Shown here: positions 36,299-44,535 of the stretch, in pieces
Layout: each line of letters begins with the position of its first letter
How positions within the stretch are numbered: the first letter of the stretch is position 1
Assembly (NCBI RefSeq): GCF_001757105.1
Contig: NZ_MDHN01000021.1
Span: forward strand, 62,001-126,000
Direction of reading: 5' to 3'
Length of the DNA stretch: 64,000 bases
From: Alteromonas confluentis
GTDB lineage: Bacteria; Pseudomonadota; Gammaproteobacteria; Enterobacterales; Alteromonadaceae
Position numbers and translations under genes: made by a program
Notes under the pieces: generated by a model
The model's input: the letters and a program-made list of their open reading frames with translations, nothing else
Databases searched by the model: none
What the model was told of the DNA's origin: nothing

Positions 36299-37717
36299 TT
36301 AGTTTTTCTGCCGGATTGGAATTCGCCCTGTTTTTACTAGACCACGGCGAATGCCTGCTTGGGGCGCTAAACGATACAAATCGCCATTTTGACCAACATA
36401 GGTTTTTCTCACTCCGCAAGATTTTGCAATTTGCGCATGGGCTTCAAGGTGCTGATGCTCTCCATGAACAGGCACAGCAATTTCCGGCTTTACCCAGTGA
36501 TACATCAATTTTAGTTCTTCACTACACGGATGACCGCTGGCATGCACTGGCAGTTGGCTGTCCTCACTTAGCAAAGTACTTATACCCCGTGCATTAAAGC
36601 GAGAAACCAGTTTTTCAACTTCTTTCTCGTTACCCGGTATGACAATACTGGAAAAAATAACATGGTCACCTTTACTCAATTCCAGCAACGGGTGATTATC
36701 CAATGCAAGACGCGACAATGCAGCCCGGGGCTCCCCCTGACTTCCGGTAGCAACAACCAGCACTTCTTCGGGTGGGAGGTATCCTATGTGACTGGCATCG
36801 GCCAGGGTAGCCTCTTCAGGCCAAATGCCCTGTGCACGGGCAATACCAACCATATTAACCAGGGAATATCCCAGCAATGCCATGTATCGTCCCGTATTCG
36901 CTGCCACTTTGGCTAATGAAATTAAACGGGCAATATTACTGGCGAAGCACGCTACTACTACCCGTCCAGTCAACGGCTTGATAGTGGAAAGCAAACCGTC
37001 ATAACAGGTACGCTCAGACAACGACATGCCAGGTTTTAATGCATTGGTTGAATCGCCCACCAAGGCAAGAATATTTTCCTCGGCAAGCGATTGATACAAA
37101 CTGTGCTTAAACGGTTTCCCGCTAATAGGATTAGCATCAATTTTCCAGTCGGCGGTATGCAGTACGGTGCCCGCTTGCGTGGCAATTTTAACCGCATAGG
37201 GTTCTGGAATTGAGTGAGTGATAGCGAGCCAGGACACCACAAACGGCCCTATGGTGTGCGTTGATTCTCCAGACACCTCAATGATGGGAATTTGACCGCC
37301 TAAATTCTCCCTTGCCAGTTTTCGTCTTAATAATTCAGCAGTAAAAGGGGTGGTATAAACCGGGCAGCGAAACCGCTTCCACAAATACGGTACGGCGCCA
37401 ACGTGATCTTCATGACCATGAGTAATAACCAGGCCAGCCAGAGCGTCTTTGTTTTCAGCAATAAAGGTGGGATCAGGCGCAACAACGGCGAACGTGTCGG
37501 CCAGGGCGCTATCTGGCGCTTTAGTTGCTGGGACGAGGGGTTCATTGAAGGATACGCCACAATCAACCATCAACCATTTACCCTGGTGCCCATAAAGGTT
37601 TAAATTCATCCCAATTTCACCGGTTCCGCCAAGTGGCAGAAACCAAAGATCATCCGCTCCGGGATTAAGATTACTGATAGTATTCTCCTGATTCGTAAAC
37701 AAAAAACGGCCTGACAC
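36299..37717 (-). CDS. RNase J-like metallo-beta-lactamase nuclease
   Basis: Up to 472 aa. The metallo-beta-lactamase motif ITHGHEDHVGAVPYLW (about residue 98), HTADWKID, GDSTNA, the beta-CASP region and HASGHP and VPVHGEHQH match RNase J, which degrades and matures RNA. It is shorter than Bacillus RNase J1 and lacks most of the C-terminal domain. The start is doubtful: the GTG at 37717 has no ribosome site and lies inside the terminator of the upstream gene. AGGAG at 37685-37689 sits six bases before an ATC codon (37676-37678), giving 459 aa. Confidence 0.8.
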   Translation of the reverse strand: MSGRFLFTNQENTISNLNPGADDLWFLPLGGTGEIGMNLNLYGHQGKWLMVDCGVSFNEPLVPATKAPDSALADTFAVVAPDPTFIAENKDALAGLVITHGHEDHVGAVPYLWKRFRCPVYTTPFTAELLRRKLARENLGGQIPIIEVSGESTHTIGPFVVSWLAITHSIPEPYAVKIATQAGTVLHTADWKIDANPISGKPFKHSLYQSLAEENILALVGDSTNALKPGMSLSERTCYDGLLSTIKPLTGRVVVACFASNIARLISLAKVAANTGRYMALLGYSLVNMVGIARAQGIWPEEATLADASHIGYLPPEEVLVVATGSQGEPRAALSRLALDNHPLLELSKGDHVIFSSIVIPGNEKEVEKLVSRFNARGISTLLSEDSQLPVHASGHPCSEELKLMYHWVKPEIAVPVHGEHQHLEAHAQIAKSCGVRKTYVGQNGDLYRLAPQAGIRRGLVKTGRIPIRQKN

Positions 37718-37732
37718 AAAGTATGCAGGCCG
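37701..37732 (-). terminator. Terminator of the S46 peptidase gene
   Basis: CGGCCTG, twelve-base loop, CAGGCCG, then six T on the minus strand. It overlaps the first codons of the longest reading of the RNase J-like gene, which argues for a later start there. Confidence 0.85.
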
Positions 37733-37754
37733 CTTTATTCATGACTTAACAGTA

Positions 37755-39920
37755 TTATTTCACTATTGTCATTTCTTCAATGAGATTCGTCGCACCATCG
37801 ACATACTCCATCACCCATAGCATGTACCGCGTATCAACGTGAATGGTACGGGTAGTACGAGGATCGAAGTCCCAGTCAGAGTTAACACTTTCGAACGTAC
37901 CGTCAAACAAAAGGCCAACCAGTTCCGCTTTGCTGTTAAGGGTAGCAGAACCCGAGTTTCCACCGGTAGAATCTAAATCGGTGAGGAAATTCACTGGCAC
38001 GCTACCTATGCTGTCCAGCTTATAAGCACCATAGTGTTTATCCCTGATTTGTTGTAACAATTTCTCGGGGGCATCAAACGGTGATTCACCTGTGTCTTTC
38101 TCTAAAATACCTTCCAGACGGGTAAACGGTTCATAGATTAAGCCATCTTTAGGTGAACCTCCCAACACATTGCCGTAGGTAACGCGAAGCGTACTGTTTG
38201 CATCAGGATATGCCAGACTACCCTGTGATTTCTGCCACTCGATGATTGCCTGCATGTATTGGGGTTGCAGTGCAGCTGACTGCCCTTCCAGCGCTTTGTT
38301 TTTATCTTCAATCTGCATTTCCGTGTCGTTCAGGGCAACGGCAAGCTGAATGAACGGGTCTTTGCTGTTCTCAAAATCAGCGGGTTTAGCCGTTAACCAG
38401 CTAAGGCGAATATCCGTATCCGTGAGTTTGGTCTCGCGATAGAAATTTGCCAGAATGCCTTCAAGTTGCTCGGCAGTTGTTTCGCTTGTAATGCCCAATG
38501 CATCATCGAATGCCGCTACCCGGGCAGATTCCGGCTGGTCCAGGTAAAGCGAAATCATTTTCTTCCATACCGCTTTATCGACGGTTACGTCAAAACGACG
38601 ATCAATCCGCGATAAGCCTTCTTTAAGACGAGACTGATCCCGTTGCTGGAAACCTCGATCCCGTTCTGCGTCTGGTTTTTCTTGCTCGATAGCATTGCGA
38701 TAAAGCTGCTGGGCGACAGAGAAGAGTTGCGCCCGTGACAAGTTGTTGTACCAGAAATTCTGTTTACTGTTTTTAATTCGCTCGTCAGTAACCTCATCCA
38801 AGCGCTCGATGTTATCCACCAGTTGCGTTTTACCCTGCCCGTTCAACCAAGCTTTTAAGGCATTCTCACGATCCTGGCGTCGTTTAACCAATCCGACACG
38901 CTTTGCACCTTCCAGTTGGCCTTTTGTATTCTTAAGGAAGTTGTTCAAACCGGCCAACAGCGCCTCGTACTTAATGCGCGCATCGCTGCCTTCTTCAGAA
39001 GCCTGGTTAATGGTGTCAATCCACTGACCAATCAAATCCACGTAGGTAGGGTACATCCAGTCAAAGGTATAAGACACGACGCCCAGTCGTGCGTAGCGAT
39101 CTGTCGCCCCTGGGTAACCCGCAGCCATGACGAAATCGCCATCTTCTAAACCAGCAGCTGAAACTTTAATAATATGCTCTGGTTGATAAGGCACATTTTC
39201 TTCACTGAAATCTGCAGGTTTGCCGTCTTTGCCTACGTATGCGCGATAAAAAGAGAAATCGCCGGTATGACGAGGCCACATCCAGTTATCAATGTCTCCA
39301 CCGTATTTGCCCACAGAATCCGCAGGCGCATAGGCAATACGCACATCGCGAATTTCCATTTGCTTAATCAGCTTATATTCCAATCCCTGAAAGAAAGCCG
39401 GTACAGAACAACGAAACCCTTCTTCCGCTTCACATTCAGCAATGATAGCTTTTTTATTGTTCTCAATGGCATCGTAACGCTCACGACCTTGCACATCACT
39501 GCTGATTGAGCCAATAACGCGGTCGGTAACATCAGCAAAATCAACGGTAACAAACATTTTGGTGCCTGGCGCAGCAGGTAATTCGTCTTGTTTAGTTTTA
39601 GCCAGGAAACCGTCTTTTAAATAGTTATGATCAGGCGAGCTGTTGTATTGCACTGAACCACGGGCACAATGGTGATTGGTAACAGCGAGGCCTTCTTCAG
39701 ACACAAATGACGCGGAACAGCCGCCTAATGACACGATGGCTCCCATAGGAAAGCCGGTCAGATCTTTGAGCGTTTGGGGGGATATTTCCAACCCGGTTTT
39801 CTTCAAATCTCCAGCAATATCAGGTAATTGTTCAGGTGTGAACATACCTTCTTTGGCCTGCACAGCGGCACTGGCAAAAATAATCGCGAGGGAAGCACTA
39901 AGTAAGTGTTTTCGAGACAT
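37755..39920 (-). CDS. S46 family dipeptidyl-peptidase
   Basis: 721 aa, the family length. The signal peptide (MSRKHLLSASLAIIFASAAV, cut near QAK) takes it to the periplasm. The catalytic triad is visible: His in VTNHHCARG (about residue 84), Asp in GGDIDNWMWPRHTGDF, and Ser in TGGNSGSATL (about residue 655). After the Ser the specificity position reads LLFDGTF, with Gly as in DPP7; the DPP11 type, which prefers acidic residues, has Arg there. It removes dipeptides from the N-terminus of peptides. The start at 39920 has AAGGA upstream. Upstream it has no cotranscribed partner. Confidence 0.9.
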   Translation of the reverse strand: MSRKHLLSASLAIIFASAAVQAKEGMFTPEQLPDIAGDLKKTGLEISPQTLKDLTGFPMGAIVSLGGCSASFVSEEGLAVTNHHCARGSVQYNSSPDHNYLKDGFLAKTKQDELPAAPGTKMFVTVDFADVTDRVIGSISSDVQGRERYDAIENNKKAIIAECEAEEGFRCSVPAFFQGLEYKLIKQMEIRDVRIAYAPADSVGKYGGDIDNWMWPRHTGDFSFYRAYVGKDGKPADFSEENVPYQPEHIIKVSAAGLEDGDFVMAAGYPGATDRYARLGVVSYTFDWMYPTYVDLIGQWIDTINQASEEGSDARIKYEALLAGLNNFLKNTKGQLEGAKRVGLVKRRQDRENALKAWLNGQGKTQLVDNIERLDEVTDERIKNSKQNFWYNNLSRAQLFSVAQQLYRNAIEQEKPDAERDRGFQQRDQSRLKEGLSRIDRRFDVTVDKAVWKKMISLYLDQPESARVAAFDDALGITSETTAEQLEGILANFYRETKLTDTDIRLSWLTAKPADFENSKDPFIQLAVALNDTEMQIEDKNKALEGQSAALQPQYMQAIIEWQKSQGSLAYPDANSTLRVTYGNVLGGSPKDGLIYEPFTRLEGILEKDTGESPFDAPEKLLQQIRDKHYGAYKLDSIGSVPVNFLTDLDSTGGNSGSATLNSKAELVGLLFDGTFESVNSDWDFDPRTTRTIHVDTRYMLWVMEYVDGATNLIEEMTIVK

Positions 39921-40153
39921 AACTGTTCCTTTCTTATTGTAAGTCAAACCTGTTATCGACACGCCGTTGATGTGGCAGGTTTTATCCGTCGGTAATTGCA
40001 GTGCGGTAGTGTAGCTTTGTCATGGAGGAAATGTGAATCATATTCCGGCGAAACGCCGCTGAAAAGAGAGAAGAAGTGTTAATAAATATTTCTGTATGAA
40101 GGCGTTAGCCAACTGGATAACGCCTTAGATAGCCGGTGAAGACGAGGGTGCTA

Positions 40154-40519
40154 TTATTTCTTTGCAGCCAGGATCTTCTCTGCCAGTACATCTGGCTCAA
40201 TGATTTCGCCCTCTTCAGCAGGAACCGGACACACCATAATGACCAATCCATCTTTAAGCAAACCAGGCGTCCACTTCTGCATCCAATCCTGCAAAGAAAT
40301 GCTCAGCGGTTCGCAGTGGTCCCATTCGTCAGTGGCCCACAACGTTGCCAGTGATTTGTCAGGCCAGACTGGAACGCCATCCTCTTCATCTGACGTAAGC
40401 ATAACGCATCCGTCTTCATCTTTAAGGATCCAAACCTGCTCATTACTGATGATGCTGTCGATTGTCGCGCTTAGGCGTTTTTCGGCGTTAACTTCCAGAA
40501 GTGGGTGGGAAAGTGACAT
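40154..40519 (-). CDS. DUF2750 family protein
   Basis: 121 aa. The pattern WILKDEDGCVMLTSDEEDGVPVWPD followed by LATLWATDEWDHCEPLSISLQDW and a C-terminal VCPVPAEEGE matches the DUF2750 family (quoted here in parts: Trp-Ile-Leu, Pro-Val-Trp, Asp-Trp). Acidic, cytosolic, function unknown. An AGAGGA ribosome site precedes the ATG. It stands alone between the S46 peptidase and a GGDEF remnant. Confidence 0.75.
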   Translation of the reverse strand: MSLSHPLLEVNAEKRLSATIDSIISNEQVWILKDEDGCVMLTSDEEDGVPVWPDKSLATLWATDEWDHCEPLSISLQDWMQKWTPGLLKDGLVIMVCPVPAEEGEIIEPDVLAEKILAAKK

Positions 40520-40628
40520 AGTAGTCCTCTGTATAAGTGACGCACCAGCGCAATCAGGTAAACATTTGCGCGAGTACTAAATAGAATGGTGTCGATACTA
40601 CCAATAGACCTGAAAATAGTTAACTGTT

Positions 40629-40994
40629 AATGCAGGCGATGCCATATTGAAAATTATCGCGGTAACAATCAAAAACACCGTCAGGCGTTCTGATGTTATA
40701 TGCCGTTCGGGAGGGGAAGAGTTCGCGGCCATTTTGCCAGCTACTGATCAACCCGGTATCCACCGGGTTGCAGAAAAAATTCGTGCAGCGGTTTGCGAAC
40801 TAGACTTAACAGATATCATTGACGACTACCCGCTGTCAGTAACTATAGGCGTATCTGACCTTGGCGACCATGACATGACAAACGCAATGAAACGGGCCGA
40901 CAAGGCCCTGTATCAAGCAAAAGAAAAAGGGCGAAACCGCGTTGACTCACTGTTTAGTCAAAACGATACGGTAGACAATGCATTGCTGATTTAA
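40629..40994 (+). pseudogene. Truncated GGDEF (diguanylate cyclase) remnant
   Basis: Reading in frame from a stop at 40617-40619, recognisable GGDEF sequence begins at about 40629 (NAGDAILKIIA) and continues through RSDVICRSGGEEF to the C-terminal KRADKALYQAKEKGRNRV. The active-site GGEEF is present, but the metal-binding Asp of the first strand, the DxxKxxND helix and any sensor domain are missing. No ATG fits; a TTG at 40647 could start 115 aa, without a ribosome site. It is probably the leftover 3' end of a diguanylate cyclase gene. Confidence 0.75.
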
Positions 40995-41028
40995 CGCAGC
41001 TTAGCCGGCTTTACTCAGTGACCGACTT

Positions 41029-41853
41029 TTACTCAGTAAGTAGTGTGATCAATTCTGATAAGCCCGGACGTTTCACGGCTTTCATTGTATTTAGGTATAC
41101 GGTAGCCATCATGTCGTCACAGGTTTTAATGTGACGACGAGAAGCGGCTGGCAAAATAGAATCTGCCACTGAAGTGGGCAAATAAGCAAATCCGCCTTCT
41201 TCAATCAGGCTGCGGGCAGCAAGCCCAAGTGAATTAGTACTCAGCCTGGCATCCCGTAACTGTGGAGACTGATGAAAAAGCTTCTCCCGGACTTTACTGC
41301 CCCACTCTACAGACACAAAACTGGATGAAGTTGGTTCAGTGTCGTCAGTATTGCAAGCGAACAACGACAGCGGCTCGCAAAGCAATTCCTTGCTTACAAT
41401 TTCTTCCGATTTTAGCGGTTCACAAGACAGGGCAATATCGATACTTCTTTCATGTAATTGTCGCGATAAACTGTCCAGGGTTAGCACTTCGGCTTTTACT
41501 GACCACTCTGGAAAGGTTTGATGCACCTTACCCAACACCGAAGAAAAGCCCATTTCACTCGCCAGTTGCGTTGCCGCGCAAACCACATATTCGCCCGACT
41601 CCAATTGCAGTTCTCGTTTGGCTTCTTTAAGTGTATCGGTTAATTGATGGGCAAAAGGTAACAGCTTCTCACCTGCTTGGGTGAGCTGTATACTGTTACG
41701 GTGCCTGATAAACAACGTGGTTTGAAAATATTCTTCAAGCAGTTTTATTCGTGCACTGACAGCGGATTGTGTCAAATAGAGATTTTCAGCAGCTTTGCCG
41801 AAATGACGGGTCTTTACGACCTCGAGAAAAGTAGATAAAAAACGGATATCCAT
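41029..41853 (-). CDS. hdfR: LysR-type regulator, HdfR-like
   Basis: 274 aa. The N-terminal winged helix (MDIRFLSTFLEVVKTRHFGKAAENLYLTQ pattern, with LTQSAVSARI as the recognition helix) is that of HdfR, first known as a repressor of flagellar genes in E. coli. The effector domain is shorter than usual for LysR proteins, as in HdfR. In E. coli hdfR is next to maoP, and here maoP lies at 42470 in the same divergent arrangement, which supports the name. A small basic ORF lies between the two. Confidence 0.82.
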   Translation of the reverse strand: MDIRFLSTFLEVVKTRHFGKAAENLYLTQSAVSARIKLLEEYFQTTLFIRHRNSIQLTQAGEKLLPFAHQLTDTLKEAKRELQLESGEYVVCAATQLASEMGFSSVLGKVHQTFPEWSVKAEVLTLDSLSRQLHERSIDIALSCEPLKSEEIVSKELLCEPLSLFACNTDDTEPTSSSFVSVEWGSKVREKLFHQSPQLRDARLSTNSLGLAARSLIEEGGFAYLPTSVADSILPAASRRHIKTCDDMMATVYLNTMKAVKRPGLSELITLLTE

Positions 41854-41928
41854 AGAAGCTACGCAGCTGATTACGTTAACGGATATACGTTCTCACAGGT
41901 TGTAGGTGATGTAAAACAAAACATAGCA

Positions 41929-41952
41929 AACGCACCAGAAATCTGGTGCGTT
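41929..41952 (-). terminator. Terminator between the 54-aa ORF and hdfR
   Basis: An eleven-base perfect stem, AACGCACCAGA with TCTGGTGCGTT, two-base loop. On the minus strand it is followed by a T-rich tail. It suggests that the small gene is a separate transcript from hdfR. Confidence 0.75.
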
Positions 41953-41978
41953 GCGCAGATAACAGCTTGTGGGTGTTA

Positions 41979-42143
41979 TCAGAAACTTTCCTGGTGAAGC
42001 CTTCGCTGCTTTTCACGACGTTGTTCGTCGCGCTTTTGCTTAGTTTTCACCTGATGCCGACGATCCTGGCCTTTTTTACCCTGAAGGTCACCATCTTCTA
42101 CCGAGTCCCATTCTTCACGGTGGTAACGATAGTCTTTACTCAT
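41979..42143 (-). CDS. Small highly charged protein (54 aa)
   Basis: 54 aa: MSKDYRYHREEW, then an acidic DSVEDGD stretch, then a strongly basic helix rich in Lys, Arg and Gln (GKKGQDRRHQ, KTKQKRDEQRR) to QESF. It lies between hdfR and maoP, and a terminator follows it 27 bases downstream. There is no strong ribosome site (GAGA about ten bases upstream). Codon content and the terminator make it look real. The basic tail suggests RNA or DNA binding. I do not recognise a family. Confidence 0.6.
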   Translation of the reverse strand: MSKDYRYHREEWDSVEDGDLQGKKGQDRRHQVKTKQKRDEQRREKQRRLHQESF

Positions 42144-42469
42144 TGCAGTCTCATAGTTGTTGCGTTAAGGACACATCTTCATTATCAGGCTCGTACAGAA
42201 AATAGGAAACAAAAATTATTCATCGTCACGATGATAAATTTAACTGGATAAAATATGCTCAGGGACTATCCAGAATCCATGTCCGTTCGCTATGCTGTTT
42301 GTGTTTGGCTGTGCATGCAAACGACAGGAAAAAGCTTCCTTTCGACAACTTCGGTAGGTCTAAACAGTTCAAAAAAATTATTTGTCCTAACGGTAAAAAT
42401 TTTTTGTTTCCCATGATGGTTTTATTGATTTAAAAGTCTGCTGAGTTCACTCCTTATCGAGACTTCGCC
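42144..42469. other. 326-base intergenic region before maoP; expected site of maoS
   Basis: AT-rich region with no convincing ORF. It carries the maoP promoter. In E. coli the cis site maoS, used by MaoP to organise the Ori macrodomain, lies between hdfR and maoP, so a counterpart is expected here. I cannot recall or verify the motif, so no position is given. Confidence 0.4.
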
Positions 42470-42826
42470 ATGAAAACGTTTGATATTCGCCCTGCTCCAA
42501 AACCTTTTATCGATCGCGCTAAATTTCCTTACGGATTTAAAAAATCTGGAGACTTTAGTATTTCCGAAGCTGACCTGCTAAGCAGACACGGAAAAATTCT
42601 TTCTGAATTAGAAACCGGTTCACTGCAAGCCGAAACCGAAGACGAAAAACACTTTGTTGCTTTCGTATCAGGTAGCGTGCCTGCAGAAAATGCACTGGAA
42701 AAGGCCTGGCAAAAATACGTGCACCTTGCCCGAGGCAAAAAGCATTTTTACACCTTGCACAGCTCTGCCAGCAATGCGTCAGAATTTGATGACGACTATT
42801 CCGACGAGGAATTTGATGTAGCCTGA
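42470..42826 (+). CDS. maoP: MaoP, macrodomain Ori organisation protein (DUF413)
   Basis: 118 aa. The DUF413 pattern is clear: FDIRPAPKPFIDRAKFPYGF-type start with FKKSGDFSISEADLLSRHG, then VAFVSGSVPAENALEKAW and YVHLARGKKHFYTL. The tail is very acidic (DEFDDDYSDEEFD type). In E. coli MaoP (YifE) acts with maoS to confine the chromosome Ori region. Divergent hdfR nearby matches the E. coli order, so this window probably lies in the origin half of the chromosome (inference). Confidence 0.85.
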   Translation: MKTFDIRPAPKPFIDRAKFPYGFKKSGDFSISEADLLSRHGKILSELETGSLQAETEDEKHFVAFVSGSVPAENALEKAWQKYVHLARGKKHFYTLHSSASNASEFDDDYSDEEFDVA

Positions 42827-42864
42827 TTTCGCACTCGCGTTTTCAGCAAGCTTCCTTTTACATT

Positions 42865-42898
42865 AAACCGCCAGAGCAACGCTGTGGCGGTTTACTTT
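42865..42898 (+). terminator. Terminator of maoP
   Basis: AAACCGCCA, eleven-base loop, TGGCGGTTT, then a broken T-tract (TTTACTTTG). Confidence 0.75.
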
Positions 42899-43039
42899 GA
42901 TTGCTCACCCACCTAAATCTCTTCCCTACCTGTTATCTCTCACAAAAATTGTGATCTGTTCTGATGCCCCTTACGAAACAGCATAAAGGCTTGCAGTAAA
43001 AGCTGACATCGTGATTCAAGAACTATAAGGACAACAGGA

Positions 43040-43783
43040 ATGATTGCATTTTCCTCATTAAAACATTTCGGTATTCATGCTAGAGACGGTGATATCGGGC
43101 AATGCAAGGACGTGTTTTTTGACGATCAGGATTATGTTACCCGCTATTTTGTTGCAGATACCCATAAATGGCTGCCACTCGGCCGTAAGGTGGTACTGTC
43201 TCCTATCTCGCTTTTGGAAGTTAATACCACGGAAGAGAAACTGCATGTAAACATGACGAAGCAGGCGCTCAAAGACAGCCCTTCAATTGATGAGCATAAG
43301 CCACTGTCACGGGAGTATGAAGAAATCCTGTTTAAATACTTCGGTTATGGCTATTACTGGATTGGTCCGGGTGCATGGGGCGACTTTTCACATCCCACCG
43401 AACTCGCTCACCAACAAAATATGCAGGAAGATATCGAAGAAATTGAACGTCCTGGCGCCAACCACCTGCGCTCATGTGACGAAATTGATGGCTACACAGT
43501 AAGTACAAATGACGAAGACAGCGGCCACATCTGTGACTTCATTATTGATAAGCACAACTGGCAGGTCACACTCTTTATCGTTGATAGTCGTGATTGGTTA
43601 CCTGGAGGTAAGAAAGTAGCGCTATCAACGGCAATGATAAAGGACATAGACTGGTCGGCACATAAGGTGAATATCACCCTATCTCATGAAGTATTGAAGG
43701 CGTTACCAGAAGTGGATGATGAAAGGTTGGATGATTCCGATTACCTGACAAGTTTGGTGAATCAGGCTCAAATTTCGGGCTAA
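43040..43783 (+). CDS. Protein with two PRC-barrel domains
   Basis: 247 aa, soluble. The first PRC-barrel covers about residues 5-80 (GIHARDGDIGQCKDVFFDDQ, YFVADTHKWLPLGRKVVLSP), the second about residues 145-220 (DGYTVSTNDEDSGHICDFIID, LFIVDSRDWLPGGKKVALS). The middle has a short Tyr/Gly-rich segment (YFGYGYYW). Such double PRC proteins occur widely near stress genes in proteobacteria, but their partner is unknown. AAGGACAACAGG precedes the ATG. No sigma54-like site was found in its promoter, unlike the stress genes further right. Confidence 0.8.
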   Translation: MIAFSSLKHFGIHARDGDIGQCKDVFFDDQDYVTRYFVADTHKWLPLGRKVVLSPISLLEVNTTEEKLHVNMTKQALKDSPSIDEHKPLSREYEEILFKYFGYGYYWIGPGAWGDFSHPTELAHQQNMQEDIEEIERPGANHLRSCDEIDGYTVSTNDEDSGHICDFIIDKHNWQVTLFIVDSRDWLPGGKKVALSTAMIKDIDWSAHKVNITLSHEVLKALPEVDDERLDDSDYLTSLVNQAQISG

Positions 43784-43801
43784 CAAAGAATATGAAAAAT
43801 G

Positions 43802-43827
43802 AAAAAAGGCGGAGTAGATCCGCCTTT
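43802..43827. terminator. Terminator between PRC-barrel gene and ArsR-type regulator
   Basis: AAAGGCGGA, five-base loop, TCCGCCTTT with a T-tract on the minus strand (six T), best for the ArsR gene but usable for both. Confidence 0.88.
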
Positions 43828-43832
43828 ACTGA

Positions 43833-44150
43833 TTATTCTGCACAGAAAAACTGATAAAGCATCCCGATGGTTTGTTTTACACGCTCATCAGCCAAACTGT
43901 AATAAATAGTTTGACCGTCTCTGCGCGTTGCAACCATTTTTGCTTCACGTAAAAGCGCAAGGTGTTGAGATAACACAGGTTGGGTAACAGGAATTCGGGT
44001 AAGTAAATCAGACACTGAATATTCAGTTTTTAACAAAGAACAAAGCACCATAAGGCGCGTTTTATTGGATAATTGTTTTAGGAATCGCTCGGCATCAGCT
44101 GCGTGGGCCAACAATTTTTCGGTATTAATTTCTTCTTTAATTGCTGTCAT
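43833..44150 (-). CDS. ArsR-family regulator, BigR/SqrR/YgaV-like
   Basis: 105 aa winged-helix repressor. The recognition helix region is VTQPVLSQHLALLREA, then the wing RRDGQTIYYSLAD. Two cysteines, Cys37 (MVLCSLL) and Cys103 (FFCAE), are 66 residues apart, the spacing seen in SqrR and BigR, which sense persulfide by linking these cysteines. The usual ArsR metal site CVC is absent. A role in reactive sulfur sensing is inferred; no sulfur-oxidation gene lies nearby, so its targets are elsewhere. Confidence 0.8.
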   Translation of the reverse strand: MTAIKEEINTEKLLAHAADAERFLKQLSNKTRLMVLCSLLKTEYSVSDLLTRIPVTQPVLSQHLALLREAKMVATRRDGQTIYYSLADERVKQTIGMLYQFFCAE

Positions 44151-44535
44151 GGTAGTTCTACTTCTTATTCTAGGAAACCACGGTCAATTAAACGCGAATG
44201 GTTCTCAATCATCAAGAGGATTCATCGCGAATTATAACCCACTGAAAGTAACCCGCTGTCTATTTATGGCAACATATATAAGATTAACTTTACGTTTTAT
44301 GTAGCTAGAGTTAATCCGGTGACTATTGTTCATACACATCTCGCCCCTTCAGTTAAACAAGCAGAAATATGATATGGTCAGCAATTGAGCTATAGACAAA
44401 TATCAATATTTCGCTTTCCAAATTTACCGGGAACGTCGAACTCCATGATGCTATTAGCATAAAGACAGCACTTGCGCTGTTTTTTCTCTTGGCATTGTCG
44501 GGTAAACTTTAGTTTTTAATAAATCTGAAAAAGTT
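44151..44535. other. 385-base divergent intergenic region
   Basis: It separates the ArsR-type gene and the following LysR gene. A short dyad ATTC-N5-GAAT (44220-44232) about 70 bases from the ArsR start could be its operator. Near 44466-44487 there is a weak hairpin followed by six T. No ORF is convincing. Confidence 0.4.

Noticed and set aside
41946..42251. 101-aa plus-strand ORF between hdfR and maoP
   Set aside because: It is antisense to the 54-aa charged protein and runs through the hdfR-side terminator; no ribosome site.
42960..43039. Sigma54 promoter before the PRC-barrel gene
   Set aside because: A TTGCA is present but the position ten bases upstream reads GC instead of GG, so the -24 element is missing.
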